From NCBI GenBank assembly GCA_007125175.1, contig SLDS01000236.1, positions 1 through 35,707 on the forward strand: DNA of 35,707 nt. Reading direction: 5' to 3'. Position numbers and translations under genes: made by a program. This document shows, one piece after another, positions 1 to 8,734 of this stretch (its first letter is position 1; each line of letters opens with the position of its first letter). Origin of the DNA: Flavobacteriales bacterium. GTDB lineage: Bacteria > Bacteroidota > Bacteroidia > Flavobacteriales_D > Cryomorphaceae. The notes under the pieces are model-generated. The model had not been told where the DNA came from. It did not search any database and worked only from the letters and a program-made list of their open reading frames with translations.

Positions 1-1573
1 CATCTTCGGGGCAGTCGATTGCTCCGTTGCTGGTGAAGTAAGTGGAGGTAAGTTCGCAGCTGAAATTCCAAACCGGACCTACCGTATCAACAACGGTGAT
101 GGTCTGAGAGAAGGTATTGGGTTCACAAACCTCTTCGAAGATCCAGGTGCGCACGATGGTGAAGTTATTGGGGCAGTCACCTTCTATAATTTCATCATTG
201 GCATCGGCAGACAGTTCACCTAAGCATGCGTCTACACCTGTGAGAGGTGCTGCGGTGGGTATCTCTTCATCGCAAGAAATAGTGATATCCGCGGGTGCTT
301 CGGCACTGAGTCCATCGTTGCTGATGGTCACCAATTGGGTGTCGCTGGCAGAGCGCCCGCACTCATCAGTTACGGTGTACGTGAACTGCCACAAGGAACC
401 ATCACAGAATCCATCACCTTCGAGCAGTTCAGGACCATCGGCAGTGAGTGTTACTTCCAAATCACAAGCTACTGTGAGGACTGCTAAATCCAATTGTGCC
501 TCAGCGTCTGCTGGGCACTCGATGATCACATCTTCAGGAGCGGTGATGCTTGGGCCTTCATTTTCAATGGTGTATTGACGTGTGCAAGAAGCTTCACGGT
601 CGCAGTCGTCAGTAACGGTGTAAGTTACACTGTATACAGCGCCGTCGCAACCATGCTCACCAGTCAGTAGCATTGGTTCTCCGATCGAAACAGTGGTAGT
701 AATGTCATCGATAGCATTTACAACAGTGACATCATCTTCTGTAGGATTGATATCGCCTATACACTCAACAACTTCATCTTCATCGCACACCAACTCGAGG
801 GCAGGTGGGAGGATATTAAATACTTGCTGGCACATGTCAGTGCGCCCGCAACCGTCTTCGATAGTGTAAGTAAACGTGAAAAGCTCTCCGAGACAAATGT
901 CGAAAGCCTGGCTCATGCTCACATCTTTGGTAATCTCTGAGCAGAGTGGGTCGTTCGGGCAACTAAAGCTAAATTCGAGGGCATCAATATCAGATACGGC
1001 CTCGTCAGCGCTTTGAATCTCTCCACCCGGAGGACAAAAAGTGATTTGAGGTGCTTCGTTTTCGATGGTGAAGGTTTGAACGCAGGATGTGTTGTTCCCA
1101 CATTGATCCCATACCACGTAGGTAACCTCATATTCGGTACCTGGGCATGATCCAGTTTCCAAAATTCCCGGTGGCTCGTAGATAAAGACAAGAGCGGCCG
1201 GACCACAAAATATGTCGTAGTCCAGTTCAGATACTACATGTCCCACGTCTTCAAAGCATTCCGCTATTTGGTCGGAAGGACAAGTGTTAATTACCGGAGG
1301 AGTGGAACTTCCGTCCTTACCCAACGTATAGGGTAGAGCTTCTGTCGGAATGTGGTCATCCCCCGGATATTGTTCTTGCAGAACAATGATGGTGGGAGGT
1401 TCTTTTTCGTTTACCGGAGAGCTCTGATTTTGGGAAAAGAGCTTCACAGGTAGCAGCAAGGTCGCAGCGAGTACAAGTGTGACGCCCAAGTTGGACATCA
1501 TCCCTGCACTCATTCTACAGACCGCGCCAATCACCGCATCAAGCGATGAAGTTTTTGTAGCACGTGTTTTCAT
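1..1573 (-). CDS. Large secreted protein with Cys-rich HYR-like repeats (5' part, runs off the window)
   Basis: The minus strand is open from the ATG at 1573 to the window edge, giving 524 residues with no stop, so this is the N-terminal part of a larger gene. A long charged N-region precedes a hydrophobic stretch (about residues 26-47) ending in LFSQ, which fits a signal peptide. ATGs at 1513 or 1501 would give a more ordinary signal length. After it come repeated modules of about 80-100 residues that share CP at the start, YTVTD-C or YTIED-C in the middle, and TIENEAP or TIENEGP at the junction. Many paired Cys suggest disulfides and an exported, extended protein. Such HYR-like repeats occur in large Bacteroidota surface or T9SS-exported proteins. 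The C-terminus, where a T9SS sorting domain would sit, lies outside the window, so export by T9SS is inference. Confidence 0.8.
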   Translation of the reverse strand, partial: MKTRATKTSSLDAVIGAVCRMSAGMMSNLGVTLVLAATLLLPVKLFSQNQSSPVNEKEPPTIIVLQEQYPGDDHIPTEALPYTLGKDGSSTPPVINTCPSDQIAECFEDVGHVVSELDYDIFCGPAALVFIYEPPGILETGSCPGTEYEVTYVVWDQCGNNTSCVQTFTIENEAPQITFCPPGGEIQSADEAVSDIDALEFSFSCPNDPLCSEITKDVSMSQAFDICLGELFTFTYTIEDGCGRTDMCQQVFNILPPALELVCDEDEVVECIGDINPTEDDVTVVNAIDDITTTVSIGEPMLLTGEHGCDGAVYSVTYTVTDDCDREASCTRQYTIENEGPSITAPEDVIIECPADAEAQLDLAVLTVACDLEVTLTADGPELLEGDGFCDGSLWQFTYTVTDECGRSASDTQLVTISNDGLSAEAPADITISCDEEIPTAAPLTGVDACLGELSADANDEIIEGDCPNNFTIVRTWIFEEVCEPNTFSQTITVVDTVGPVWNFSCELTSTYFTSNGAIDCPED

Positions 1574-2224
1574 ACAAATTGAATTTGGTTTGGTAAGTGT
1601 TTGTTGTTCCTCCCATTAGAGAGGAATGGTAAGCATTGAAATACAGTATCCCAGTCTGGGTCTGGGATCGATATTACCTAGGCGGTTCAGGCATAGATAT
1701 TACCGACGGTATAAAGGGGGGTGTTCCGATGATGGAAACCAGAGAAAGATTTCTAAGGAGGGGAAAGATGGTGAATCATAGCACGAATCGGTTTACAAGT
1801 TTCGGATGTAAAAGTATGGCTTTTTGTGCAAAAAACAAACTTATCCCTTGAAATAGCCATCTCATCGATTGTTTTCATGTTTTAGTGGAGCTTTTCAACA
1901 CTGCTGCTATTAGACCGATAAGTTTCTCTTTCCAAATACAAAAGTTGTTTTTTAGAATCAATAGTATGAAATTCAATTAAATGCAATATATATGTTCATA
2001 TGTTAATGCGATAGAATAGGATTTCAATAGAGGTAAATCTCTTGTTTGCTTTTGACGTAAGTCGTAGAAAATTTGATGTAGGCTTAATATTGAATGGTTC
2101 AAATGGGTCTTCAAAAAATGACTGGGCAGTGATTTTTCTTAAAATTTCACAATCTCTGTTTTTCACTGAGTCTTTCGTCGTTTTATAGCACTGTATGAAA
2201 ATCTTCGTTCCCAGTACATATCGC
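1574..2224. other. AT-rich divergent intergenic region
   Basis: About 650 bases separate the divergent HYR-repeat gene and the secreted protein at 2225. Short reading frames here show no recognisable protein and no signal peptide. The only promoter-like box seen is CAAACTTA at 1836-1843, which on the minus strand reads TAAGTTTG and fits the TAnnTTTG box. It would leave a long leader of about 255 bases before the ATG at 1573. No tRNA or convincing terminator was recognised. Confidence 0.5.
1607..1626 (-). other. Small hairpin in the leader of the HYR-repeat gene
   Basis: On the minus strand TTCCTCTC, a TAAT loop and GGGAGGAA can form an 8-bp stem (one G-T pair) about 35 bases before the ATG at 1573. 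It has no T-run and is not a terminator. A role in mRNA stability or translation is only possible. Confidence 0.3.
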
Positions 2225-3205
2225 ATGCGATCAAGGGCTATTACTTTTCATTGCCCCAGAATAGCTGTGCTTGCCGCTTTCCTATTTTCTCTCCTTTCGG
2301 CAAATGAGTTGGATGCTCAAGAGGGCATTAGAGCAGTGGTAAGTTTGGATGAGTTTGTTGTGAGTTCTGCAAATGAGGGTTTCGATGTGGATGAGTTTAT
2401 CGAAAAGGTGAAGAACGATACCACCTTCTACCAGGCTTTTCTCAACATGCGCTTCTACCCTCATGATATTCGTGGTGCTCTTACCGTGTATTATAAAGGT
2501 GAAGAAGCAGCTGAGCGCGGCTCTATGCAGCGCGAGGCAGTTCAGCATCTGGACAGCATTCAATACATGTGGGTCGAGATATTGAGTGAAGATGTGCAGG
2601 GACGAATCAGGAAGCGCAATGGTGAATGGCGCTACTTCACAGCTGAGATGTATGATGAGGTCTTTTTTCCTGAAAAGCCGAGGCGGGTACTACCCCTTAT
2701 TGTAAAGCGTGAACAAGAGTTGCAATCAGGATCCCGAATAGAAAAGCACAAATCACAAATCAAACGCCTCATGTTTAATCCGGGAACTGAAATCGAGAAT
2801 GTGCCTTTCATCGGAGATCGCTTGGCCATATTTGAGGATCATATGATACCTTATTATGATTACGCACTTTTTCAAGCGCGCCGAGGGGATAAGGATTGCC
2901 TGGCATTTTCTTGCATAACCAAGGTGGGAGAGGAAGATAATACAGTGATACGCGACCTTACATCCTATTTCGATCCTGATACCTATCATGTGCTGGCTCG
3001 GGAATACCGTCTGGCATATAGCAATCTGCTGCTCACTTTCGATATCCGTATGGAAGTTGACAATGCCTTGCAGCAGGGTATTTTGCTTCCGCAAAAAGTG
3101 AAGTACGACGGCTTCTGGAATGTGCCACTCCGAAAAGCGGAGATTATTCGTTTCGAAATGACCTGCGATGGCTACGATACTGGGGTGATGCCTCTGCGCG
3201 AGTAG
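2225..3205 (+). CDS. Secreted protein of unknown function
   Basis: The frame encodes 326 residues from the ATG at 2225. An earlier in-frame ATG at 2195 would add ten residues. I prefer 2225 because the protein then begins with MRSR and a hydrophobic core and ends its signal at a DAQ site, a clean Sec signal peptide. The mature part is mixed alpha/beta with no membrane segments and no motif I can name. A central block contains MFNPGTEIENVP, then an acidic region with Asp, Tyr and Cys. The size and secretion resemble periplasmic or outer-membrane-associated Bacteroidota proteins, but I do not recognise the family. The gene ends 55 bases before tryptophan dioxygenase, which has its own promoter-like box, so a functional link is not implied. 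Confidence 0.7.
   Translation: MRSRAITFHCPRIAVLAAFLFSLLSANELDAQEGIRAVVSLDEFVVSSANEGFDVDEFIEKVKNDTTFYQAFLNMRFYPHDIRGALTVYYKGEEAAERGSMQREAVQHLDSIQYMWVEILSEDVQGRIRKRNGEWRYFTAEMYDEVFFPEKPRRVLPLIVKREQELQSGSRIEKHKSQIKRLMFNPGTEIENVPFIGDRLAIFEDHMIPYYDYALFQARRGDKDCLAFSCITKVGEEDNTVIRDLTSYFDPDTYHVLAREYRLAYSNLLLTFDIRMEVDNALQQGILLPQKVKYDGFWNVPLRKAEIIRFEMTCDGYDTGVMPLRE
2293..2304 (-). repeat. Copy 1 of the TTTGCCGAAAGG dispersed motif
   Basis: The minus strand reads TTTGCCGAAAGG, preceded by A. This copy lacks the final C. It lies in the signal-peptide region of the secreted protein gene, on the non-coding strand. Confidence 0.85.
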
Positions 3206-3226
3206 ACTTGGCTTCGGGCTTTTTTC

Positions 3227-3234
3227 TACCTTTG
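3227..3234 (+). promoter_or_regulatory. Promoter -7 box for kynA
   Basis: TACCTTTG matches the Bacteroidota -7 consensus TAnnTTTG and lies 26 bases before the ATG at 3261. CTTG at 3207-3210 could act as a weak -33 box, although the spacing (16) is shorter than the usual 19. It suggests independent transcription of the dioxygenase. Confidence 0.5.
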
Positions 3235-3260
3235 GCTCACCACCCGTACAGCCTAAGCTC

Positions 3261-4316
3261 ATGACCGAAAACAAGGAAGTCTACTACAGCGATTACCTTC
3301 AGCTAGATAAAATACTCGATGCCCAACACCCCGAAAGCGCAAAGCTCAATGTTGAGGCGCACGACGAGATGCTTTTCATCGTCATCCATCAGTCATATGA
3401 GCTATGGTTCAAGCAGATACTCTATGAGCTGCGCAGCATAATTGGAATCTTCAATGCCCCTGTGGTAGATGACAATGAGGCTTCCATGCAAACTGTTGTG
3501 CACCGCGCAAATCGCATCATTGCTATACTCAGAATCTTGGTAGACAAAATCAATGTCATGGAAACCATGACCTCGCTTGATTTTTTGGACTTTCGGGATC
3601 TCTTACGTCCCGCAAGCGGTTTTCAGAGTGTGCAATGGAAAGAGCTGGAAGCTCTGCTTGGTTTGCGTTTTCAAGATCGGCATGGAAAGCATCACTACAC
3701 CTCGGCACTCAAGGTGCCTGATGTGGATCGCGTGAAGCACACAGAGGATGAGGATTCCCTGCTGGCCTTGGTAAGTAAATGGCTGGAACGGATGCCTTAT
3801 CTGAACGATGAGGCCTATTGGGGTAGCCCGGTCGACCGTCCTGAAGATCATCCTTTCTGGAAGGAGTACCGTGGGTCTTATGAGGAAAGCCTGTTGGAGA
3901 TCGAGCGCGGCAATATTGGGCTTTTTGATATAGTCCTTTTCGGAAAAGAGGCTAAGCGCGATCGCCGTTTGTCGCCTGCAGCAAGCCGTTCAGCTTTATT
4001 CATTATGCTATACCGCGGTTTTCCGCTGCTGCACATGCCTTTCCAGTTGCTCATGTCTCTATTGGAAATTGATGAACTCATGGCTTCCTGGCGCACCAGA
4101 CATATGAATATGGTGCATCGAATGATCGGTGCGCGTGTGGGCACCGGTAATTCCAGTGGCAGGAACTATCTCAAGGCTGCTTTGGACAAGCACTATATTT
4201 ACCATGAGGTGGCAGAGCTCAATGGCTTGCTGTTGCCAAGGCACAGTTTGCCACAGCTTCCCGCAAAATTGATTCACAAATTGGGATTCAGCGGGGTGAA
4301 TGATGTCCCGGCTTAA
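3261..4316 (+). CDS. kynA: Tryptophan 2,3-dioxygenase
   Basis: This heme enzyme opens the indole ring of L-tryptophan to N-formylkynurenine, the first step of the kynurenine route. The family blocks are clear: HDEMLFIVIHQSYELWFKQ near residues 34-52, with His43 matching the distal active-site His; MTSLDFLDFRDLLRPASGFQS near 103-123; WRTRHMNMVHRMIG with His281 as the expected proximal heme ligand; and the GTGNSSG tryptophan-binding loop. The length of 351 residues is normal for the family. The gene converges with the MATE gene, with 27 bases between their stops. No other kynurenine-pathway gene lies in the window, so whether the product feeds catabolism or NAD synthesis cannot be told here. 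Confidence 0.95.
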   Translation: MTENKEVYYSDYLQLDKILDAQHPESAKLNVEAHDEMLFIVIHQSYELWFKQILYELRSIIGIFNAPVVDDNEASMQTVVHRANRIIAILRILVDKINVMETMTSLDFLDFRDLLRPASGFQSVQWKELEALLGLRFQDRHGKHHYTSALKVPDVDRVKHTEDEDSLLALVSKWLERMPYLNDEAYWGSPVDRPEDHPFWKEYRGSYEESLLEIERGNIGLFDIVLFGKEAKRDRRLSPAASRSALFIMLYRGFPLLHMPFQLLMSLLEIDELMASWRTRHMNMVHRMIGARVGTGNSSGRNYLKAALDKHYIYHEVAELNGLLLPRHSLPQLPAKLIHKLGFSGVNDVPA

Positions 4317-4343
4317 AGCTGTCGGAGGCAAATTCGTTGTCAA

Positions 4344-5684
4344 CTATACGACGCTCAGCTTAAAACGCTTCCGGAAATCAATGAATAAATAGCTGCTGCG
4401 GATAAGCATCCAGGCAAAAAAGGCCAGCCAAATGCCCATTAGACCGGGCATAAAATGGTGGAAGAGCAATGCCACGGGAACGAAACCCATGAGGCTTGCC
4501 AGGATCAGAAGGTTGCGGAGCACCTTTGTCAATCCGAGGCCTTTGTAAATACCGTCGTAGGCAAAGGCTACAGCATTGAAGGGTTGAGTGATGATCACGA
4601 GAAAGAATACGGAATTGAACTGATGTACCACCTCATGGTCATTGCTGAAAAATGTTCCCATGAAGGGGTAGAGCATACCGTATAGAAAGGCCAGGACTAT
4701 ACCCAGCCCAATGGAGATACGTTCTATCCTCACTCCGAGGCTGCGCAGGGCTTCCATGGCATGCATGCCGTATAGCCTTCCGGCAATGGCATCGCCGGCA
4801 TGGGCGTAGCCATCTATGAAGAAGGATGAAAAGAGCCAGATATTCAGGGCGATAGTGTGAGCAGCAATCACTTCCTCACCATATGAGGTGGCATAGCGCG
4901 TGGCCAGGTAGAAACAGAGATTGAGCAGAAGGGTACGCAGGAGCAAGTCCCCGCTCATCCTGCTCAGCCAGCGAAAGTGTGGGTGTATCGGGAGTGAGAT
5001 GCGCAGGTGAAAGGAGGTGCGCCGCAGCAGGATGAATACCCCTGCCAAAGACATGAAAACCTGAGCAGAGAGGCTGGCCCAGGCAGCACCTTTGAGCCCC
5101 ATTGCGGGAATGATACCTTCTATCCCAAAGATGAGCAAGGCATCCAGCATCACATTGATGGCGGCAGCTGTGAGAGCGATGCCCATCGCCCAACGTGTAT
5201 TCTGCAAACCGCGAAATACCCCGAAAAGAAAGAGTGCTGTTAGGGTGAAAGGAAAGCCCAATGCCCGAATGTTGTAGTACTCTACACATGCTTCGAGCAA
5301 TTCTCCTTCGGCCTTGTACAAGGAGAAGATAAAGTCTGGGAAACTCAGCGAGAGCGCGCAGAATAGCCCTCCGAGCAAAACATTGGCAAAAAAGGCTTGT
5401 GGGATAAGGCCGCGTATTTCGCCAAGGGTATCCTGACCATAATGCCTGCTTACTATGGCGCTGATGGCTGTAAGGGCCTGTGCCAGTATCCATACCATCA
5501 TGAGGTAAAAGCCGCCGGCAATGCCCACTGCAGCCAGCTCTATTCGTCCCACTTGGCCCAGAAATGCTGTGTCGGCCAAGGAGATGAGTGGCTCTGCTAT
5601 GCCGCTCAGTATTGCGGGAAAGGCAAGTCGGCGTATGGCTTTATTGCTGTGAAGCGTATCGGCCCCAGCCTTGATTCCATCCAT
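4344..5684 (-). CDS. MATE family efflux transporter (DinF-like)
   Basis: The 446-residue protein is almost wholly hydrophobic, with about twelve membrane segments. It opens with the MATE hallmark region, IRRLAFPAILSGIAEPL followed by LADTAFLGQVG, and repeats related features in its second half, as expected for the two-lobed MOP fold. The lack of long tails and the wording of the first helix fit the DinF branch. MATE proteins export organic cations or other small molecules in exchange for Na+ or H+. In an organism with Na+-NQR a sodium-coupled mechanism is plausible, but this is inference and the substrate is unknown. It is followed by convergent kynA and preceded by the DUF4412 gene on the same strand, about 90 bases upstream. 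Confidence 0.9.
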   Translation of the reverse strand: MDGIKAGADTLHSNKAIRRLAFPAILSGIAEPLISLADTAFLGQVGRIELAAVGIAGGFYLMMVWILAQALTAISAIVSRHYGQDTLGEIRGLIPQAFFANVLLGGLFCALSLSFPDFIFSLYKAEGELLEACVEYYNIRALGFPFTLTALFLFGVFRGLQNTRWAMGIALTAAAINVMLDALLIFGIEGIIPAMGLKGAAWASLSAQVFMSLAGVFILLRRTSFHLRISLPIHPHFRWLSRMSGDLLLRTLLLNLCFYLATRYATSYGEEVIAAHTIALNIWLFSSFFIDGYAHAGDAIAGRLYGMHAMEALRSLGVRIERISIGLGIVLAFLYGMLYPFMGTFFSNDHEVVHQFNSVFFLVIITQPFNAVAFAYDGIYKGLGLTKVLRNLLILASLMGFVPVALLFHHFMPGLMGIWLAFFAWMLIRSSYLFIDFRKRFKLSVV

Positions 5685-5775
5685 GCTCGTGATTGTGCCC
5701 GCTAAGGAATGAAAAAATCGCCAGGTCAGTCAAGCGAGCAAAGAAAGCCGACGCAGCCCTAGCAAATCCATCAAA

Positions 5776-6699
5776 TCAGCGGCCCATATTCATACTCATA
5801 AAGGCGTAGCCTTTGGTGCTGACGGGCTTGGCCTCGTTCATGCCAAATCGCGTCACTGTCATCACTGAGCGCTCACCGCTCGAGCCTTCCTCTGTTACCA
5901 TGCGTATCATGGATCCTTTGGGATAGTTCGCGGGCATTTTGTTCTTGCTAAGGCCTTGATTTTCCTGACTCACAGCTGCAAAGGTCTTCATCCAATCCAA
6001 TGGCGCATCCGTAGACATCCACATGGTGATTTTCACATCGCTTTCATCCTCATCTTCTACCAGATATTCCTTGCAATCAAAGCCGGAAATTTGCTCTCTG
6101 TTGCCGGTCTCCACAAATGAAACCTTATCATCGGCATTGTCTTCCAAGGCTGCTTCGATGGATTTTCCATCCATCCTCATCACCATGCCAACTTTTTCAC
6201 CTTCCATTTCGATGAGGGTGATCATTTGCTTCTCTTGCAAATCAAAGATAACCAGTGCTTCTTGGCCTTCTACTTTTGAGGTCATTGCCGTATGGTTCAT
6301 ATCATCGTGGTAAAGCATCTGCATGTCAACCTTATCAGTGACACGGCCGCGTCTGTTATACACTTCCATTTCCATATCAATGGTGTGCTTGAAGTCAAAG
6401 CGCTCCCTTACTTCAACATCTCCTCCTCCCATGGAAAAAAATCCAGAGGAGCTGGCGCTTCTTTCTGAATTTGAACCTTCATTGCTTTGCCCTCTATCGT
6501 TTTCTTCAGATGACTTATTCTTCCTTTGGAAAAGTCCCTCCACAGCGTCGAGTGCGCCATCAATGCCTTTGTCAATCTTGCGGTCTACACGTTGTTGCGA
6601 CTTTTGTCGGGCCCGGCGTTCGGTACGATCTACTACCTGGGCCTCGGCAAGGCAGGAGAGGCCAATGCAAAAGAGAAGGAGAAAGCTTTGGAGTTTCAT
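5776..6699 (-). CDS. DUF4412-type secreted protein
   Basis: The start is taken at the ATG at 6699, since residues from there (MKLQSFLLLFCIGLSCLAEAQ) form a clear signal peptide. A longer reading from 6801 would bury that signal behind 34 residues. The mature N-terminus is strongly basic (RTERRARQKSQQRVDRK), then comes a Ser/Asn/Glu-rich linker, then the DUF4412 core with repeated strands such as MEVYNRRGRVTDKV, a Met-rich middle and the block SGFDCKEYLVEDEDES. The family is common in Bacteroidota and its function is unknown; a periplasmic or cell-surface beta-rich protein is likely. A TATATTTG box sits 38 bases before this start, which supports it. Confidence 0.8.
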   Translation of the reverse strand: MKLQSFLLLFCIGLSCLAEAQVVDRTERRARQKSQQRVDRKIDKGIDGALDAVEGLFQRKNKSSEENDRGQSNEGSNSERSASSSGFFSMGGGDVEVRERFDFKHTIDMEMEVYNRRGRVTDKVDMQMLYHDDMNHTAMTSKVEGQEALVIFDLQEKQMITLIEMEGEKVGMVMRMDGKSIEAALEDNADDKVSFVETGNREQISGFDCKEYLVEDEDESDVKITMWMSTDAPLDWMKTFAAVSQENQGLSKNKMPANYPKGSMIRMVTEEGSSGERSVMTVTRFGMNEAKPVSTKGYAFMSMNMGR

Positions 6700-6737
6700 A
6701 ATTCCAGATTTTTTTGAAATACTTTGCACACTTGAAG

Positions 6738-6745
6738 CAAATATA
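6738..6745 (-). promoter_or_regulatory. Promoter -7 box for the DUF4412 gene
   Basis: The minus strand reads TATATTTG, an exact TAnnTTTG match, 38 bases before the ATG at 6699. No good -33 box is seen at the expected spacing. Confidence 0.45.
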
Positions 6746-7041
6746 CCACTTAAGCCGCAGCATATGTCGGCAATCACGAATATTAGGTACCTGTGCTTCA
6801 CATGCCCGTAAGACCATAATTCTATTGGGCCCTGCTCATGCCTCTGATTTCGGGTGGCGAAAATTGGACACGGCTCAAATTGGCTTTAACAGTTATTCGT
6901 AAGGATTCTCCATTTGTTTTCGGGTAATTTTCAATATTAGAGGGTAGAACAAAGGCTTGCAGCAGTGCAAATATTCCTTACTTTTCACCCCGTTTTTCAA
7001 GGCTTGAAATCAAGGAAATTCATTGGCTTGGTTCAGGCGTA

Positions 7042-7054
7042 TTTGCCGAAAGGC
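7042..7054 (+). repeat. Copy 2 of the TTTGCCGAAAGG(C) dispersed motif
   Basis: TTTGCCGAAAGGC, preceded by A, is intergenic and probably lies in the leader of the decarboxylase gene. GCC-GAAA-GGC could also fold as a short GNRA-loop hairpin in RNA. See the finding on the dispersed motif. Confidence 0.85.
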
Positions 7055-7080
7055 GAAAGAACAATGCGAAGTAAAATAAA

Positions 7081-8544
7081 ATGAAAATAAAGTATTTAGA
7101 TCTCATTGAACAAACCTTTGACTTTCCGCAAGAGGAATTTGAACTCAAAGACGGAGAGCTAAAATTTCACGGAATTCCACTGATGGACCTCGTCAGGAAG
7201 TACGGTACTCCATTAAAGTTCTCTTATCTACCCAAAATTTCGGACAACATCCAAAGGGCTAAATCTTGGTTCAAGTCGGCTATGGAAAAGGTCGATTACA
7301 AGGGCAGTTATAACTATTGTTACTGCACCAAGAGCAGTCACTTCGCTCATGTGGTGGAGGAGGCCCTGCGCAATGACATCTCCATTGAGACCTCTTCGGC
7401 CTACGATCTCGATATAGTGGAACACCTGTATGAAAGCGGCAAATTGGCCCGGGATCGATACGTGGTGTGCAATGGATACAAAACCGAAGATTATCTGTCC
7501 AGAATTGCCCATCTGATCAACGCCGGTTACAAATTGTTGCCTGTCATCGACAACTATCAGGAGGTTGATGTACTCAATGCTTTGATCGAAAGGCCTTTTG
7601 AAATAGGTATACGCATTGCCAGCGAGGAGGAACCCAAATTTGAGTTTTACACCTCTCGCCTTGGGATTGGATACAAGAACATCGCTCCCTTTTATCGTGA
7701 GGTCATCGAGAACCATCCAAAAATATCCTTGAAGATGTTGCACTTCTTCATCAATACGGGTATCAATGACAACGCCTATTATTGGAATGAGCTCAACAAG
7801 TGCCTCAGCGTGTATGGAAGGCTCAAGGAGTCGTGCGAAAGCTTGGATTCTTTGAATATTGGTGGTGGATTTCCGATCAAGAACAGCTTGGCTTTCAGCT
7901 ATGACTATGAATACATGGTCGATGAGATCATTGCTCAAGTCAAAAAATATGCTGAAGATGCCGGTATTGAAGATCCACACATTTACACCGAGTTTGGCAG
8001 CTTTACTGTGGGGGAGAGTGGAGGTACCCTTTTCAAGGTGATTTACCAAAAGAGACAAAATGACAAAGAGAGATGGAACATGATAGACTCTTCTTTCATG
8101 ACCACGCTCCCGGATTCCTGGGCCATTAACAAGCGCTTTGTCATGCTGCCACTCAATCGCTGGGAGAGCGATTACGAGCGGGTGTTTTTAGGAGGTCTTA
8201 CCTGTGATAGCGATGATTACTACAACTCTGAGCAACACATTAATGCAATCTATTTGCCCCGCTACAACAAGGAAAATCCCTTGTATATAGGCTTTTTCAA
8301 TACGGGGGCTTATCAAGATACCGTTGGCGGGCATGGAGGGCTACAGCACTGCCTTATTCCCAATCCGAAACATATCGTCATCCAGAGAGATACAGACGGC
8401 AAGCTCGATTACCGTGTTTTCTCTGAAACCCAAAAGGCCTCTTCGATGATGCGGCTATTGGGATACCCCGTGAAAAACGCCTTACCTCCCGAAACAAATG
8501 GGCAAGAACATTCAAGGCTGAACGTAGAAGAAAAGCCGGATTGA
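7081..8544 (+). CDS. Arginine decarboxylase-like PLP enzyme (fold type III)
   Basis: The 487-residue protein belongs to the alanine-racemase-fold decarboxylases (LysA/ODC/ADC group). Lys84 in YCTKSSH is the expected PLP lysine. A Gly-rich phosphate loop is seen at NIGGGFP (259-265), and the catalytic Cys-Asp pair at GLTCDSDD (Cys375, Asp376). It is much shorter than the roughly 630-residue enterobacterial SpeA and matches the Bacteroidota form usually annotated as arginine decarboxylase, which makes agmatine from arginine for polyamine synthesis. The DHS-like gene follows 190 bases downstream, as it does in many Flavobacteriia. In that setting an agmatinase gene often lies with them, but none is present here. 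Arginine as substrate rests on family annotation; a related basic amino acid is possible. Confidence 0.82.
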   Translation: MKIKYLDLIEQTFDFPQEEFELKDGELKFHGIPLMDLVRKYGTPLKFSYLPKISDNIQRAKSWFKSAMEKVDYKGSYNYCYCTKSSHFAHVVEEALRNDISIETSSAYDLDIVEHLYESGKLARDRYVVCNGYKTEDYLSRIAHLINAGYKLLPVIDNYQEVDVLNALIERPFEIGIRIASEEEPKFEFYTSRLGIGYKNIAPFYREVIENHPKISLKMLHFFINTGINDNAYYWNELNKCLSVYGRLKESCESLDSLNIGGGFPIKNSLAFSYDYEYMVDEIIAQVKKYAEDAGIEDPHIYTEFGSFTVGESGGTLFKVIYQKRQNDKERWNMIDSSFMTTLPDSWAINKRFVMLPLNRWESDYERVFLGGLTCDSDDYYNSEQHINAIYLPRYNKENPLYIGFFNTGAYQDTVGGHGGLQHCLIPNPKHIVIQRDTDGKLDYRVFSETQKASSMMRLLGYPVKNALPPETNGQEHSRLNVEEKPD

Positions 8545-8734
8545 AGCAGAATGGATTATTCAAATCCGAGCCTATTCGGGCATTGAGAAATTTTATTTGC
8601 TTTGCAAGCAGCAAGGCCAAATAGGCAGAGCAAGTCTGCGACTGAAAGTATGAAATTTAAAGAAAGTGGCTTAGCCGCTTCTCCCTCGCATGAAGGGTGC
8701 GGAGCATTAAAACTGTAAAAAAAAACAAGGAATC

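Larger units (their letters stand above)
6700..7080. other. Divergent intergenic region, DUF4412 / decarboxylase
   Basis: This 381-base stretch holds the TATATTTG box for the minus-strand gene (6738-6745). A weaker box for the plus strand lies at 6979-6986 (TACTTTTC, with TTGC at 6957-6960 and 18 bases between). One copy of the TTTGCCGAAAGGC repeat lies at 7042-7054, 27 bases before the decarboxylase start. No gene is visible in it. Confidence 0.5.

Noticed and set aside
117-578. Plus-strand open frame of 153 codons near the left edge
   Set aside because: It is antisense to the HYR-repeat gene, which has a signal peptide, regular modules and an uninterrupted frame to the window edge. The plus-strand product is Ser-rich and shows no family features.
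2753-3274. Minus-strand open frame of 173 codons
   Set aside because: It overlaps the secreted protein gene and runs into kynA; composition is that of a shadow frame with no recognisable domain.
8711-8725. A-run before the DHS-like gene as a regulatory slippage site
   Set aside because: It is in the untranslated leader, where slippage would have no coding effect.
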